Part shown: positions 18,532 to 27,823 of the stretch, in pieces | How positions within the stretch are numbered: the stretch's first letter is position 1 | Layout of the letters: each line of letters begins with the position of its first letter | Source of the DNA: an uncultured Porphyromonadaceae bacterium | GTDB taxonomy: Bacteria > Bacteroidota > Bacteroidia > Bacteroidales > Muribaculaceae | DNA: 64,000 bases | Assembly (NCBI GenBank): GCA_947177635.1 | Contig: CAMWVQ010000002.1 | Location: forward strand, 1 to 64,000 | Reading direction: 5' to 3' | Made by a program: the position numbers and the translations under genes | The notes under the pieces: generated by a model | The model's input: only the letters and a program-made list of their open reading frames with translations | Database searches by the model: none | Told to the model about the DNA's origin: nothing

Positions 18532-19032
18532 TTAAAATGATGGTTGCCAGAGATGTATATCGCCTTTCATAGATGCGGCAACATCTATGGCACGCTGGTT
18601 CGCGGAGCCTCGAAACAGCAGGGTCAGGTCTTTTCGGGACTCGACGAAAGGCCCGTCGACCACAACTTCTATATGCTGGAGCAGCCTGTAAATTTCAGGC
18701 ATAGACATAAGTTCCTCGTATCTGAAACCTGTATAACACCAGATAGTGTAACCCTTCTCCCGGATGGCTTCGGCCAGCGGGGCCAGGGAGGCCAGCTGGT
18801 AGATGGGGTCTCCGCCCGAGAAAGTGACATTGAATCCGTGTCTGTCGACTTCCCGGATTATTTCTTCAATGCTCATTTCCCGCCCTGCGGTGAAATCCCA
18901 CGACTGTGGATTATGGCACCCGGGGCATTTGTGGGCGCATCCGGCGAAATATATCGAGGTGCGCAACCCCGGGCCATCCACTGATGTCCCGGGGATTATG
19001 TCAAGCACCCTCAATGTTGTGTCCTGGCGCAT
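18532..19032 (-). CDS. nrdG: Anaerobic ribonucleoside-triphosphate reductase activating protein
   Basis: A radical SAM activase that installs the glycyl radical on NrdD. The 166-residue protein carries the CX3CX2C cluster motif at C32, C36 and C39 (GCAHKCPGCHNP) and FSGGDPIYQ, the SAM-contact GGD block. VDGPGLRTSIYFAGC is the family N-terminal signature. The start at 19032 (MRQDTTLRVLDI) was chosen because a longer in-frame start at 19197 would overlap nrdD by about 150 bases and adds no family sequence. The gene begins 10 bases after the nrdD stop, so both are expressed together. Confidence 0.95.
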   Translation of the reverse strand: MRQDTTLRVLDIIPGTSVDGPGLRTSIYFAGCAHKCPGCHNPQSWDFTAGREMSIEEIIREVDRHGFNVTFSGGDPIYQLASLAPLAEAIREKGYTIWCYTGFRYEELMSMPEIYRLLQHIEVVVDGPFVESRKDLTLLFRGSANQRAIDVAASMKGDIHLWQPSF

Positions 19033-19042
19033 TCCGTGAGAG

Positions 19043-21250
19043 TCATTTGTGGATGACGCGGTCTTTGAGCTCTGCCAGTTTGGCGGAGTTCCATCGGTCG
19101 GTGGTTCCCACGAGGTAGCCTGTGATGCGCTGCAGCTTGTCGATGTTGTGGCTTCCGCAGTGGGGACAACTTTCGAGATTCTCGGATGCGTCTTCATAGC
19201 CGCATTCCATACAGCGGTTGCGGTTGTGGTTCACGGAGCAGTAGCCTATGTTGTTCTTGTCCATCAGGTCTACGATGTCGGCGATGGCCTGTGGGTTATG
19301 GGTAGCGTCGCCGTCAATCTCCACATAGAAGATGTGGCCGCCACGGGTGAGTTCGTGGTATGGCCCTTCGATTTTCGCCTTGTGGCGCGGAGAGCATTTG
19401 TAGTAGACGGGCACGTGGTTTGAGTTGGTGTAATAGACCTTGTCGGTTATACCGGGAAGGATGCCGAATGTCTTGCGGTCCTTGGCGGTGAATTTTCCCG
19501 AGAGACCTTCTGCGGGTGTTGCGAGGATTGAGAAGTTGTGGTTGTAGGTCTCGGAGAACTCGTTGGCTCGCGAGCGCATATGTGACACAATACGCAATCC
19601 GAGTTTCTGGGAATCGTCTGACTCTCCGTGGTGCTTGCCGGTGAGGGCCACCAGGCATTCCGCCAGGCCGATGAACCCGATGCCGAGAGTCCCTTGGTTT
19701 ATGACCGGCTCGATCGTGTCGTTACGGTCGAGTTTTTCCGAGCCGTTCCAAAGGCGCGTCATCAGCAGCGGGAACTGCTTCGCCAGGGCTGTCTTCTGGA
19801 AATTGAAGCGGTCGTTGAGCTGACGCGCGGTTATTTCCATCACCTCGTCAAGCTTCTTGAAGAAACGTTCGACTCTCTCCTGCTCGTCGCGGATAGCCAT
19901 ACACTCTATGGCTATCCTGACTATGTTGATGGTGGAGAAGCTTATGTTGCCTCGTCCTATTGAGGTTTTCTCTCCGTAGCGGTTCTCGAAGACACGGGTG
20001 CGGCATCCCATCGTGGCCACTTCGTAGAGGTAGCGCGAGGGGTCGTCCGCGCTCCACTTCTCGTGGTGATTGAATGTGGCGTCGAGATTGACGAAGTTGG
20101 GGAAGAAACGTCGGGCGGTTACCTTGCAGGCTTCGTGGTAGAGGTCATAGTTGGGGTCCCCTTTCTCGTAGTTGACTCCGCGCTTCTTCTTCCATATCTG
20201 TATCGGGAAGATGGCTGTCGCGCCGTTGCCCACCCCTTCATATGTAGACTGGAGCAGTTCGCGTATGACGCAACGTCCTTCGGCTGATGTGTCGGTGCCG
20301 TAGTTGATGGATGAGAATACAACCTGGTTGCCTCCGCGCGAGTGGATTGTGTTCATGTTGTGGATGAAAGCCTCCATAGCCTGGTGAACACGACTGACGG
20401 TGCAGTTCATCGCGTGTTGTGCGGCTCTTTCTCGGCCCTTGAGTCCGTCAAGGGGACGTTTTATATAGTCATTCAGAGGCGCGTCGTATATGTCGGAAAG
20501 GTCTTCGCCAGTGATGGCTTCAGCTTTCTTCAGTTCTTCGACGTATGAGGAGCGAACGAATGGAGCAAGGTAGAAGTCGAATGCCGGGATTGCCTGGCCT
20601 CCATGCATTTCGTTCTGGGCGGTCTCAAGGGATATGCAGGCGATGACACTCGCGGTTTCTATTCGCTTTGCGGGACGTGACTCCCCATGTCCTGCGATGA
20701 ATCCGTGCTGGAGAATATTGTCCAGGGGGTGCTGTACACAGGTGAGGGATTTGGTGGGGTAATAATCCTTGTCGTGTATGTGGAGGTAACCGTCTTTGAC
20801 CGCTTGCCTGGCTTCGGGGGAGAGCAGGTAGTCGTCGACAAACGGTTTTGTGGTTTCGGAGGCGAATTTCATCATCATTCCCGCCGGGGAGTCGGTGTTC
20901 ATGTTGGCGTTCTCGCGGGTGATGTCGTTGTTTTTGGCCTCTATGATTTCAAGGAATATGTCACGCGTTTTAGCTCTGCGGGCGATGCTGCGCTGGTCGC
21001 GATATGCGATATATCTTTTCGCCACCTCCTTGCGTGGTGATTTCATGAGTTCCAGCTCTACGCGGTCCTGGATTTCCTCCACGGTCATCTGCTCCTTGCC
21101 GGAAATTCCGATGCGGTCGGTTATTTTGTGGATAAGCGACTCATCCTCTCCGAGAGGTGTCTGGAGCATGGCCTTGCGTATCGCGGCTTTTATTTTTTCC
21201 TCGTTGTACCCGACTACGCGGCCATCGCGTTTAAGAACTGTCTGTATCAT
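19043..21250 (-). CDS. nrdD: Anaerobic (class III) ribonucleoside-triphosphate reductase
   Basis: Makes deoxynucleotides under strict anaerobiosis through a glycyl radical. The 736-residue protein starts with an ATP-cone (QTVLKRDGRVVGYNEEKI), the dATP/ATP allosteric domain. The core has the PFL-like blocks, a C-terminal zinc site with C681, C684, C696 and C699 (CMEC and CPHC), and the radical-site loop RITGYLVG with Gly712. Start 21250 was chosen because the upstream in-frame codon at 21364 lies before the predicted promoter. Partner gene nrdG follows directly. This gene is a strong indication of an anaerobe. Confidence 0.96.
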   Translation of the reverse strand: MIQTVLKRDGRVVGYNEEKIKAAIRKAMLQTPLGEDESLIHKITDRIGISGKEQMTVEEIQDRVELELMKSPRKEVAKRYIAYRDQRSIARRAKTRDIFLEIIEAKNNDITRENANMNTDSPAGMMMKFASETTKPFVDDYLLSPEARQAVKDGYLHIHDKDYYPTKSLTCVQHPLDNILQHGFIAGHGESRPAKRIETASVIACISLETAQNEMHGGQAIPAFDFYLAPFVRSSYVEELKKAEAITGEDLSDIYDAPLNDYIKRPLDGLKGRERAAQHAMNCTVSRVHQAMEAFIHNMNTIHSRGGNQVVFSSINYGTDTSAEGRCVIRELLQSTYEGVGNGATAIFPIQIWKKKRGVNYEKGDPNYDLYHEACKVTARRFFPNFVNLDATFNHHEKWSADDPSRYLYEVATMGCRTRVFENRYGEKTSIGRGNISFSTINIVRIAIECMAIRDEQERVERFFKKLDEVMEITARQLNDRFNFQKTALAKQFPLLMTRLWNGSEKLDRNDTIEPVINQGTLGIGFIGLAECLVALTGKHHGESDDSQKLGLRIVSHMRSRANEFSETYNHNFSILATPAEGLSGKFTAKDRKTFGILPGITDKVYYTNSNHVPVYYKCSPRHKAKIEGPYHELTRGGHIFYVEIDGDATHNPQAIADIVDLMDKNNIGYCSVNHNRNRCMECGYEDASENLESCPHCGSHNIDKLQRITGYLVGTTDRWNSAKLAELKDRVIHK

Positions 21251-21333
21251 GATTTTTTTGATGATTTCCGGTAATAAATTGTATGTTAACCGATAAGGTT
21301 CGGGCGCTCTGATTCCGGCGCTAAAACCGATGG

Positions 21334-21364
21334 CAAAGTTAGTCATAATATTATGAATTGTCAA
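21334..21364 (-). promoter_or_regulatory. Predicted nrdDG promoter with an internal palindrome
   Basis: Minus-strand TTGA (21361-21364) and TAACTTTG (21334-21341) form a -33/-7 pair with about 19-20 bases between them; the start would be near 21329, giving a leader of about 79 bases. A perfect 12-bp palindrome CATAATATTATG sits at 21344-21355, exactly between the two elements, where a regulator would block RNA polymerase. The rest of the 354-base gap (21251-21604) is AT-rich, with no open frame I can support, up to the terminator at 21534-21561. Confidence 0.55.
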
Positions 21365-21520
21365 TACTTCGATGGCGAAAAAATGATTTAAGTTTTCTGT
21401 TTTGGGAAACTTTTTGAGGGTGTGTAAAATTTAATGCGTTGTAAATCAGTGTAATATAAAATATTTTGGAAAACTTTGATAAAACAGTGTTTTGGATAAT
21501 GATGTTTTGGAGGCAGTTGC

Positions 21521-21561
21521 TATAAAATAGAAATGCCGAGCTTCGAGATGAAGCGTCGGCA
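21521..21561 (-). terminator. Intrinsic terminator of the polysaccharide operon
   Basis: On the minus strand TGCCGACGCTTC (21550-21561) pairs with GAAGCTCGGCA (21534-21544) with one bulged base, followed by TTTCTATTTT. It lies 44 bases after the last polysaccharide gene and closes the 22-kb unit. Confidence 0.75.
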
Positions 21562-21604
21562 CAGTATAGAGATGGTTTTAAGGCTAAAGGTGTTTACGAA
21601 AGGG

Positions 21605-22417
21605 TTATTGCAGATTGGCTCTGCAGACCTCCGCTATTTTGTAAACATAACGTATGGATTCGAGGAAAAAGTTGGAGTTGACGCCATTTTTCTTGTAGGC
21701 CCGGCGATGTTCGGCATAGATTCGCCGATGTGAGCTAAAACCCGATGATGACGCTCCGCCGGTGCGCATCGTCACGAAGTCCATAGGTATGTAAGAGGTC
21801 TTGATGCGGTGGATGTAGATCAGGCGGAGCAGCTGTTCGAAGTCTGCGGCAATCTTGAAGGATGTGTCGAAGAGACCATATTCCTTGTAGATGCCCCGGC
21901 GACAGTAAAAAGATGGGTGGGCGGGCATGAATCCCATCCTCATTCTTTCACGGGTGAATCCTTTTGAACTGTAATATCTGACAGATTTGTCAAGTTTGTC
22001 GGGATTTACATAATGGATGTCGCCGTAGACGGCATCAATCTCCCCCTCTTTCTCAGAAAACACAGATGCCACCTTCTCAATGACCGTGGGCACTGTGAAG
22101 AAATCATCGGAATTGAGCAGTCCGACAATGTCACCGCAGGCAAGAGAAATGCCTTTGTTCATCGCGTCGTATATGCCCTTGTCTGGCTCTGAAATCCATT
22201 TCAGCTCAAGCCCGCGACGTCGATACAGGTCTGCATATTTCCTGACAATATCCATTGTGGCATCTGTGCTGTTTCCGTCAATTACGATATGTTCGATATT
22301 CCCATAAGTCTGGTTAAGCACACTGCGCAGGGTGTCCTCGATGGTGGCCCCTGAATTGTATGTGGCTGTGATCACGGAAATCTTCACAGGTCTCGTCTTG
22401 AAAGAATTTTCATCCAT
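21605..22417 (-). CDS. Glycosyltransferase family 2 protein (WcaE-like)
   Basis: A 270-residue inverting GT-A transferase and the last gene of the polysaccharide operon. The N-terminal domain is distinctive: ISVITATYNSGATIEDTL, IEHIVIDGNSTDAT and ISEPDKGIYDAMNKGI, then the metal-binding region LLNSDDFF. This IDGxSTDGT-type subgroup includes colanic acid WcaE-like transferases. It overlaps the preceding membrane protein gene by eight bases. The donor sugar is unknown. Confidence 0.85.
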   Translation of the reverse strand: MDENSFKTRPVKISVITATYNSGATIEDTLRSVLNQTYGNIEHIVIDGNSTDATMDIVRKYADLYRRRGLELKWISEPDKGIYDAMNKGISLACGDIVGLLNSDDFFTVPTVIEKVASVFSEKEGEIDAVYGDIHYVNPDKLDKSVRYYSSKGFTRERMRMGFMPAHPSFYCRRGIYKEYGLFDTSFKIAADFEQLLRLIYIHRIKTSYIPMDFVTMRTGGASSSGFSSHRRIYAEHRRAYKKNGVNSNFFLESIRYVYKIAEVCRANLQ

Positions 22418-23660
22418 TTTTGGCGATTGGTTGTGTTGGAAAACTGGTTGCTCCTGCTTCCCATATGGCTGAGACTGTCAGCCAGAATACCGGAAACATT
22501 ATTGAGCCGGCAAACATAAGCCATCCCTCAGTCGAGGCGTTGACAAGCAGGAAAAGCAACAATGAGAAAAGAAGGGGAAATCTATGGTTGTTGCGGGAAT
22601 GTATCAGCCTCTTGCCAAGCAGCAGCAGGAACCATAGGAAGCTTGAGGCTCCGGTGATTCCGCCATAGCTCAGAAGTGAGAGCCAGGAGGAGCCGGGTTC
22701 TATTTCCCGGAGTGAGTCTTCTGACTCGGAGTCGGAAGATAACTCGTTGGCGTAACCTATGCCGGTCAAGGGTGAGGTCTTGAATTCCTCGATTCTGTCG
22801 CTCCATAACTCCTGACGGGAATAGAGGATGGTGCCATGGCTCTCCCCTATCGCGTTTTTGTGTCTTATCACGTTTGATGCCAGTGGCATCAAGGCTATAA
22901 TAGCCAGTACGCCGCAAGTCAGCACCGTGGCGGCTGTCCGTTTTTTCAATATCCCGGCCAAGGATTTGCGCCGGATTGTCAGAAGAGTAAGTAGGGATAT
23001 TGCCAGGCCCAGGAATGAGATTCTTGAACCACCGACAGCACACATAAGGATGCCGATTACAACCATCAGTCCGTATATGGTGCTGACATATGCTTTTTGG
23101 TTATCCGCCAGAGAGAGCGCCATAGCGGCCGAGACAATAGTGACAACCGCAGCCACAGGCGAGAGTATCATCCCCATCCGGAATGTCCCGCAGAATCCAT
23201 AATTATGGAATCTGTGTGACCAGATTCCATTCTCTCCCCACCTCAAAAGGCATATCACCCATATCAGGAATGAAATGAAGACCAGCACGGAAAGTATTAC
23301 ATATGTGGCTTTGGCGATGATATGCCTGGATAGCTTCAGCCTGGAGGATTGGAACAGTGGAGAAAAGCAAGACATCCCGATGGTGAACGCAATGAACCGT
23401 TGGATTCTAAGCCAGGTTGCGGGTTCGGGGTGTATGGCCAGCAATATGCCATATGTCGCCACAAAGCAGGCGAGCGGGATGCAGACTGACACGGATGCCC
23501 TGGCAGACGCGAGAAATACAAGCAGTGAAAGCAACGAGATTGCGGCCAGAGGAATCGGGCATAGCGGGGTGTGTCGCAGACAAACAGCGAAGGCAAGTGT
23601 CACACAGAGTACAATGCATAATTTGCGTGAGGTGATGCCTTGATGCGTAATGACGCTCAT
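22410..23660 (-). CDS. O-antigen ligase/polymerase family membrane protein (Wzy_C type)
   Basis: A 416-residue polytopic membrane protein with about ten hydrophobic segments. Near the C-terminus is the PF04932 signature: YSRQELWSDRIEEFKTSPLTGIGYAN followed by a periplasmic stretch and SSWLSLLSYGGITGASSFLW. Members either join lipid-linked polysaccharide to an acceptor (WaaL) or polymerise repeat units. Since another polymerase-like gene is present at 29937, a ligase role here is plausible, but sequence alone does not decide. ATG 23660 overlaps the upstream flippase stop by four bases (ATGA). A longer in-frame reading back to 24140 is only a shadow of the flippase gene. Confidence 0.8.
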   Translation of the reverse strand: MSVITHQGITSRKLCIVLCVTLAFAVCLRHTPLCPIPLAAISLLSLLVFLASARASVSVCIPLACFVATYGILLAIHPEPATWLRIQRFIAFTIGMSCFSPLFQSSRLKLSRHIIAKATYVILSVLVFISFLIWVICLLRWGENGIWSHRFHNYGFCGTFRMGMILSPVAAVVTIVSAAMALSLADNQKAYVSTIYGLMVVIGILMCAVGGSRISFLGLAISLLTLLTIRRKSLAGILKKRTAATVLTCGVLAIIALMPLASNVIRHKNAIGESHGTILYSRQELWSDRIEEFKTSPLTGIGYANELSSDSESEDSLREIEPGSSWLSLLSYGGITGASSFLWFLLLLGKRLIHSRNNHRFPLLFSLLLFLLVNASTEGWLMFAGSIMFPVFWLTVSAIWEAGATSFPTQPIAKNG

Positions 23661-25102
23661 TGCTTTTTCTTGCGCAAGATGTTTATGACAAGCTCGCAGG
23701 TATGAGTCTGGAATACCACAGACAATCCGATGTAAGACAGAAGTCCGACAATTATCCCTATTGAGACTCTTATCCATTCTCCCTCGAGAATAGACTGGAC
23801 GCCATATACAACGACGCCCATTATGGTGGCGTTGACCAATGTGGGAAGAATCGCCTTGAATTGTCTGATGACACCGAGACTTATCTTTGCTCCGGCGACG
23901 TGGGCGTTCACGATGAAACTGAGTGCGGAGTTTACGAAGAGTCCGCAGCATACGGCCGAAAGCCCGAAGGGGAGCATCACAGTCAAAAGCAGGATTCCGC
24001 AGCCGACGTTGAACAGCTGGAGTTTCAGGTAGGTAGAACCGTTGCCTTTTATTTCCAGAATCATATAGTTGATGGAGTTCAACGGGAACAGGAGGAATGA
24101 GAAGCAAAGTATCCTCAACAGGCGCGCTGTGTATAGCCAATGAGGGCCAATGAGGGCCAACGTCAGGGGTTCTGCGATTGCAGCCAGGCCAAACATCAGC
24201 GGGGCGATGAAGAATGTCGCGAGCCTCAGGTAATCTCTCACACCGTTGCTGAGACGCGACGTGTCATTCTGGAAGTTGCAGAACATCGGGTATGTTGCCC
24301 TCTGCACTACGCGTGAAAGATTCTCGGAGGAGATGCTGCCCAACTGACGCGCGTTGCTATAACATCCCAAGGCATAGGCCGAAAACACTTTGCCGATTGT
24401 GAGTGTGTATAGGCTCTGAAACAGGCTTTCAAGCACGTTGCAGGCGAGCAGTTTGGAGCCGAATCCGAACAGATTGCGGAATGCGCTGGTGGAAAACAGC
24501 AATTTGGGACGCCAGTCGGTTACAATCCATAAAGTCAGGGCGGTGGCGAGCTGGTTGGTGAGCTGAAGCCCTACGATAGACCACGCTCCGAAGCCGTTGT
24601 ACGCCATAGCAAGCCCTGCCAGACCTGATACCAGTGCCCCGACCAAGGTTGATTTTGCCTGGGTCTTGAAGTCGAGCCGCGAGGTGAGAATCGCCCGGTG
24701 AACCACAAGGGTTGACTGCACGATGATGCAGAGCGCGAGCACACGCAGCAGGCAAGTGAGCGCAGGTTCGTCGTAAAACCATGAAATCAACGGAGCCAGG
24801 GCGAACAGAATCAGATACAGAATGACGCCGATGGCAATGTTGACAAAAAAGGCGGTAGAGCAATCCTCCTCGGTCCGGTCGAGTTTACGGATGATGGCCT
24901 GCGACAATCCTCCTTCGGCTATCAGCTGGGCGATGACAATAAAAAAAGCAAGCATACTGACCAGGCCGTAGTCTGTCGGCATCAGTATCCTCGCCATCAA
25001 CACAAACACCACAAACTGGATTCCTTGGACAGAGAACCGTTCGAACGCGCTCCAGGATATTCCGTTTATGATTCCTTTGCCGTGGATGTCGTGTTGCTGC
25101 AT
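23657..25102 (-). CDS. Polysaccharide flippase, Wzx/WzxC family (second copy)
   Basis: A 481-residue MATE/MOP-type flippase with about 12-14 membrane helices, moving lipid-linked repeat units across the inner membrane. Family features are SWSAFERFSVQGIQFVVFVLMARILMP at the N-terminus, AIIRKLDRTEEDCSTAF and the LFGFGSKLLACNVLESL loop, shared with the flippase at 41865 (FFGFGSKMLGSRLLDTL). The start at 25102 leaves a 25-base gap from the acetyltransferase gene; an in-frame codon at 25183 would overlap it. The two flippases are clearly related paralogues in one operon. Confidence 0.88.
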   Translation of the reverse strand: MQQHDIHGKGIINGISWSAFERFSVQGIQFVVFVLMARILMPTDYGLVSMLAFFIVIAQLIAEGGLSQAIIRKLDRTEEDCSTAFFVNIAIGVILYLILFALAPLISWFYDEPALTCLLRVLALCIIVQSTLVVHRAILTSRLDFKTQAKSTLVGALVSGLAGLAMAYNGFGAWSIVGLQLTNQLATALTLWIVTDWRPKLLFSTSAFRNLFGFGSKLLACNVLESLFQSLYTLTIGKVFSAYALGCYSNARQLGSISSENLSRVVQRATYPMFCNFQNDTSRLSNGVRDYLRLATFFIAPLMFGLAAIAEPLTLALIGPHWLYTARLLRILCFSFLLFPLNSINYMILEIKGNGSTYLKLQLFNVGCGILLLTVMLPFGLSAVCCGLFVNSALSFIVNAHVAGAKISLGVIRQFKAILPTLVNATIMGVVVYGVQSILEGEWIRVSIGIIVGLLSYIGLSVVFQTHTCELVINILRKKKQ

Positions 25103-25127
25103 CTGTTTTTCCGGGAGCTTTCCCCTC

Positions 25128-25664
25128 TTATCTGACGGATTTGATTGAGGCTGGAATACCTTGGTAGATTTTTCCGCCTTCAAGATTCGCGGTGGCCATA
25201 GACCCGACCGTCAGTATCGAGTCTCGCCCGACCGTCACGCCGGGACAGACAACGCTTTTCGCCCCGACCCACGCTCCATCCTCGATACGGATAGGTTTGA
25301 CCATAAGGTCGAATGTCGGAAGACGGTAATTGTGGTTGCCACACAAGAGCATCGCTCCCTGACTCACGCAGCAATTGGATCCGATGGTCACCGTCGCGAG
25401 ATTGTCGATCCACACATCCTCCCCTATCCAGGAATAATCCCCTATTTCAAGGAGCCAGGGGTATTTGACATTCACCCCAGGCTTGATCACTACTCCCCTG
25501 CCGATTTTTGCCCCGAAGAGCCTCAGGGCTTTCACCCGTATGGCAGATATTGGGTTGAGATGGTTTTTGATTACTAATGCGTTGACAAAATACCAAAGCA
25601 ACCGCTTGAGGCTGTTGCCTCCAGGATTGTACCAGGAATTGTCATATTTGCTGAGGTCGGTCAT
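25128..25664 (-). CDS. WcaF-like hexapeptide acetyltransferase
   Basis: A 178-residue left-handed beta-helix acyltransferase that probably O-acetylates a sugar of the repeat unit. Hexapeptide repeats run from about residue 55 (FGAKIGRGVVIKPGVNVKYPW) to the end. Conserved catalytic-site residues are in LLCGNHNYRLPTFDL, containing the active histidine, and GAWVGAKSVVCPGVTVG. The family includes colanic acid WcaF. ATG 25664 is preferred to a TTG two codons upstream. Confidence 0.85.
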   Translation of the reverse strand: MTDLSKYDNSWYNPGGNSLKRLLWYFVNALVIKNHLNPISAIRVKALRLFGAKIGRGVVIKPGVNVKYPWLLEIGDYSWIGEDVWIDNLATVTIGSNCCVSQGAMLLCGNHNYRLPTFDLMVKPIRIEDGAWVGAKSVVCPGVTVGRDSILTVGSMATANLEGGKIYQGIPASIKSVR

Positions 25665-25700
25665 TTGCAATCGTGTGGTAATATTGGTAATCCGGAGATG

Positions 25701-26870
25701 TCAGGATAGGTGGACAAAATCAGGTTTCTCCCCATTCCCGAGCAACCAGGAATATAATTGAAGCATTTTGGCCGCGACTTTTGAAGCCTCATATTTTTCA
25801 AGGACAAGTTCGCGACCTCTTATCCCCATCGCAAGCAGTTCGGCCGGAGATTTTTCGACAATCTCATCAATGACCCGGGCCACGGATTCAGGGGAATTGT
25901 CGCGCCACCAGCCACAATCGTGGTCTTCCAGCTCCTTCCATGGTGTGCCGAGACTGGCCATCACCGGAGTGCCGACCAGCAATGCCTCCGGCACAATCAT
26001 GCCGAAGTTCTCCATATCACTTGTCACAAACAAGGCAGACAACTGTGACAGCTTTCTGAATTTCTCTTCCCCGTTGACAAATCCGGCGAATTCCACCTGT
26101 TTGTCAAGTCCGAGCCGTTTGACTTCGCGATGCAGAAACTCTTCATACGCCTTGTCTCCAGACCCCATCACCACAAGCCTGACATCTGCGCGATGCCTGG
26201 CTTCCGCCATACCTTGTATTATGGCCTCGATTCGTTTGATGGGGTGCAACCTGCCAAGGAATCCAATCTTGGTGACATCCTTAGAATCATTGCACATATC
26301 GCGTTCACGCGAAGAGAAAATCTCGTCGATGAACGGCGGCACATTGACAGGATTGCCGATTATTGCAACAGGGCCTTTGTATCCGAAAGCGCGGATATGG
26401 TTATATTCGGCCTCACATGTGGCATGCATACAGGATGCAAGCCGAATGTCGCGGTCGAACCAAAGCTTTAACATCGGCCATTTTTTCCAATAGCTGATTT
26501 TCAAAGCCGTGGGATATAGCATTCCATGGGGTGTTATCACATATGGCCTGCTATGCTTGCGGGCATAAGAGCATGTCGCGTGGTCGATATGTTGCCAGAG
26601 GCCGTTGACATGATATATGTCATAATCGGCCGCGTCCAGCTCCCTGGTCACTGTCCGGGAATAGTTGAAAGGACCGATGCCGTCGTTGACACATTTGCGA
26701 GTCCAATCGGTGCCATCTCCCAGAAACCTGTCGCTATGGTCTCTAAGTCCGGGTGTGAGCAGCTCGACCACATCCTTGCCGTTTTGTATCGCCGCCAGCA
26801 AATCGCGTGTGCAGGTGGCGATGCCTCCAAACTTGGCTCCAAAGCCCTCAATGGTATGAAGTATTCTCAT
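25701..26870 (-). CDS. Glycosyltransferase family 4 protein
   Basis: A 389-residue GT-B transferase. The N-terminal acceptor domain starts MRILHTIEGFGAKFGGIATCTRDLL with a glycine loop. PYVITPHGML is typical of the group. The donor domain shows IGFLGRLHPIKRIEAII and SDMENFGMIVPEALLVGTPVMAS, with the E-x7-E pattern. It lies between an acetyltransferase and an acyltransferase in the operon, with gaps of 36 and 9 bases. Linkage and sugar are unknown. Confidence 0.88.
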   Translation of the reverse strand: MRILHTIEGFGAKFGGIATCTRDLLAAIQNGKDVVELLTPGLRDHSDRFLGDGTDWTRKCVNDGIGPFNYSRTVTRELDAADYDIYHVNGLWQHIDHATCSYARKHSRPYVITPHGMLYPTALKISYWKKWPMLKLWFDRDIRLASCMHATCEAEYNHIRAFGYKGPVAIIGNPVNVPPFIDEIFSSRERDMCNDSKDVTKIGFLGRLHPIKRIEAIIQGMAEARHRADVRLVVMGSGDKAYEEFLHREVKRLGLDKQVEFAGFVNGEEKFRKLSQLSALFVTSDMENFGMIVPEALLVGTPVMASLGTPWKELEDHDCGWWRDNSPESVARVIDEIVEKSPAELLAMGIRGRELVLEKYEASKVAAKMLQLYSWLLGNGEKPDFVHLS

Positions 26871-26879
26871 AAACAACTG

Positions 26880-27821
26880 TCAGATTGCCTCCACTCGGGA
26901 GTATTTGCCCTCGATGAATTTCCTGAGGTAGACCGCAGCCACCAATACGATAATCATGATGAGGTACCGTAAGATAGGCATATGGGGAATAAACAAAGCT
27001 GCCGTCAGGATGCTCACCTGCGACAGGGCCATTATCTCATATGTGTTACGTCCGATATGAGTCAGCAGGGCTTTCGGCAGCCCCCAATGACAGACAAGAT
27101 TGGCGACACTGACACATACGGATATTCCACCGATTATGCCTGCGATGATAGGAATCGTCGGAGAAATGTCATTGCAGGCCATATCCAGACGGAAATAATG
27201 AGAGATGAACAGCGATACCGCCAATCCGGCAACCATAACAACAAGCCATCCTGTAATGGTCTGGCGACTGAAGAAACCGCGAATCCCCTCTCTGAAATAT
27301 CTTGTGAGAAGCATTATCGCGGCTCCGAAAGGCACCGAAGAGAGTGCCCACGGCAGAATGACATTGAACTCGCTCAATAACGAACCTGCGACAAGGAGCA
27401 ACAGGCCCGCGTTGAACACGAATCGTCCGGGAGTCAGCTTGCACACAAGCAATGACAGGAAGAACACCGGGACGAACCACAGGGCTATCCCACCCCAGCC
27501 TTCCCGCAATATCCCTGATGCGTATTCCGTGAAAGACATGCCTTGGGAGAACGGAAGAAGGATGAGGTTGATGACGGAGTATATAATGAAAGGAATAAGG
27601 AGGATTTTTGATTTTCTCAGGATGAATTGCCGCGACGTGTCCTTGTTCCAGTTGGTGAACAAAGCCGAAATGAAAAAGAAAAAAGGCATATGGAAAGAGA
27701 ATATCCATCTCCCTGCCACCGGTGGCAGGGAGGAATGGCCTACGACCATAAGGCATATTGCTATCCCTTTTGACACATCGACCCAACTGTGCTTTGTCGT
27801 TTTTTCTTTGGACTCCCTCAT
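26880..27821 (-). CDS. Acyltransferase 3 family membrane protein
   Basis: A 313-residue integral membrane acyltransferase (PF01757) with about ten helices, likely adding acetyl or another acyl group to the polysaccharide at the membrane. The family N-terminus is present: WVDVSKGIAICLMVVGHSSLPPVAGRWIFSFHMPFFFFISA, with the catalytic histidine in VVGHS. The coding region contains a perfect 24-bp palindrome at 27709-27732, described separately. It is separated by two bases from the preceding GT4 gene. Confidence 0.85.
   Translation of the reverse strand: MRESKEKTTKHSWVDVSKGIAICLMVVGHSSLPPVAGRWIFSFHMPFFFFISALFTNWNKDTSRQFILRKSKILLIPFIIYSVINLILLPFSQGMSFTEYASGILREGWGGIALWFVPVFFLSLLVCKLTPGRFVFNAGLLLLVAGSLLSEFNVILPWALSSVPFGAAIMLLTRYFREGIRGFFSRQTITGWLVVMVAGLAVSLFISHYFRLDMACNDISPTIPIIAGIIGGISVCVSVANLVCHWGLPKALLTHIGRNTYEIMALSQVSILTAALFIPHMPILRYLIMIIVLVAAVYLRKFIEGKYSRVEAI
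27709..27732. repeat. Perfect 24-bp palindrome inside an acyltransferase gene
   Basis: CTCCCTGCCACC is followed without spacer by its exact reverse complement GGTGGCAGGGAG, and CCAT/ATGG flanks can add pairing around a two-base bulge. It lies about 90 bases inside the acyltransferase coding region and encodes part of SLPPVAGRW. It could form a strong hairpin in the mRNA. Confidence 0.8.
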
Positions 27822-27823
27822 GA

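Noticed and set aside
21344..21355. FNR-type operator before nrdD
   Set aside because: The palindrome CATAATATTATG lacks the TTGAT and ATCAA half-sites, so it is listed only as an unassigned palindrome.
23661..24140. N-terminal extension of the PF04932 membrane protein by 160 codons
   Set aside because: The extension lies wholly within the flippase gene, is basic and lacks membrane segments; the ATG at 23660 with ATGA overlap is a better start.
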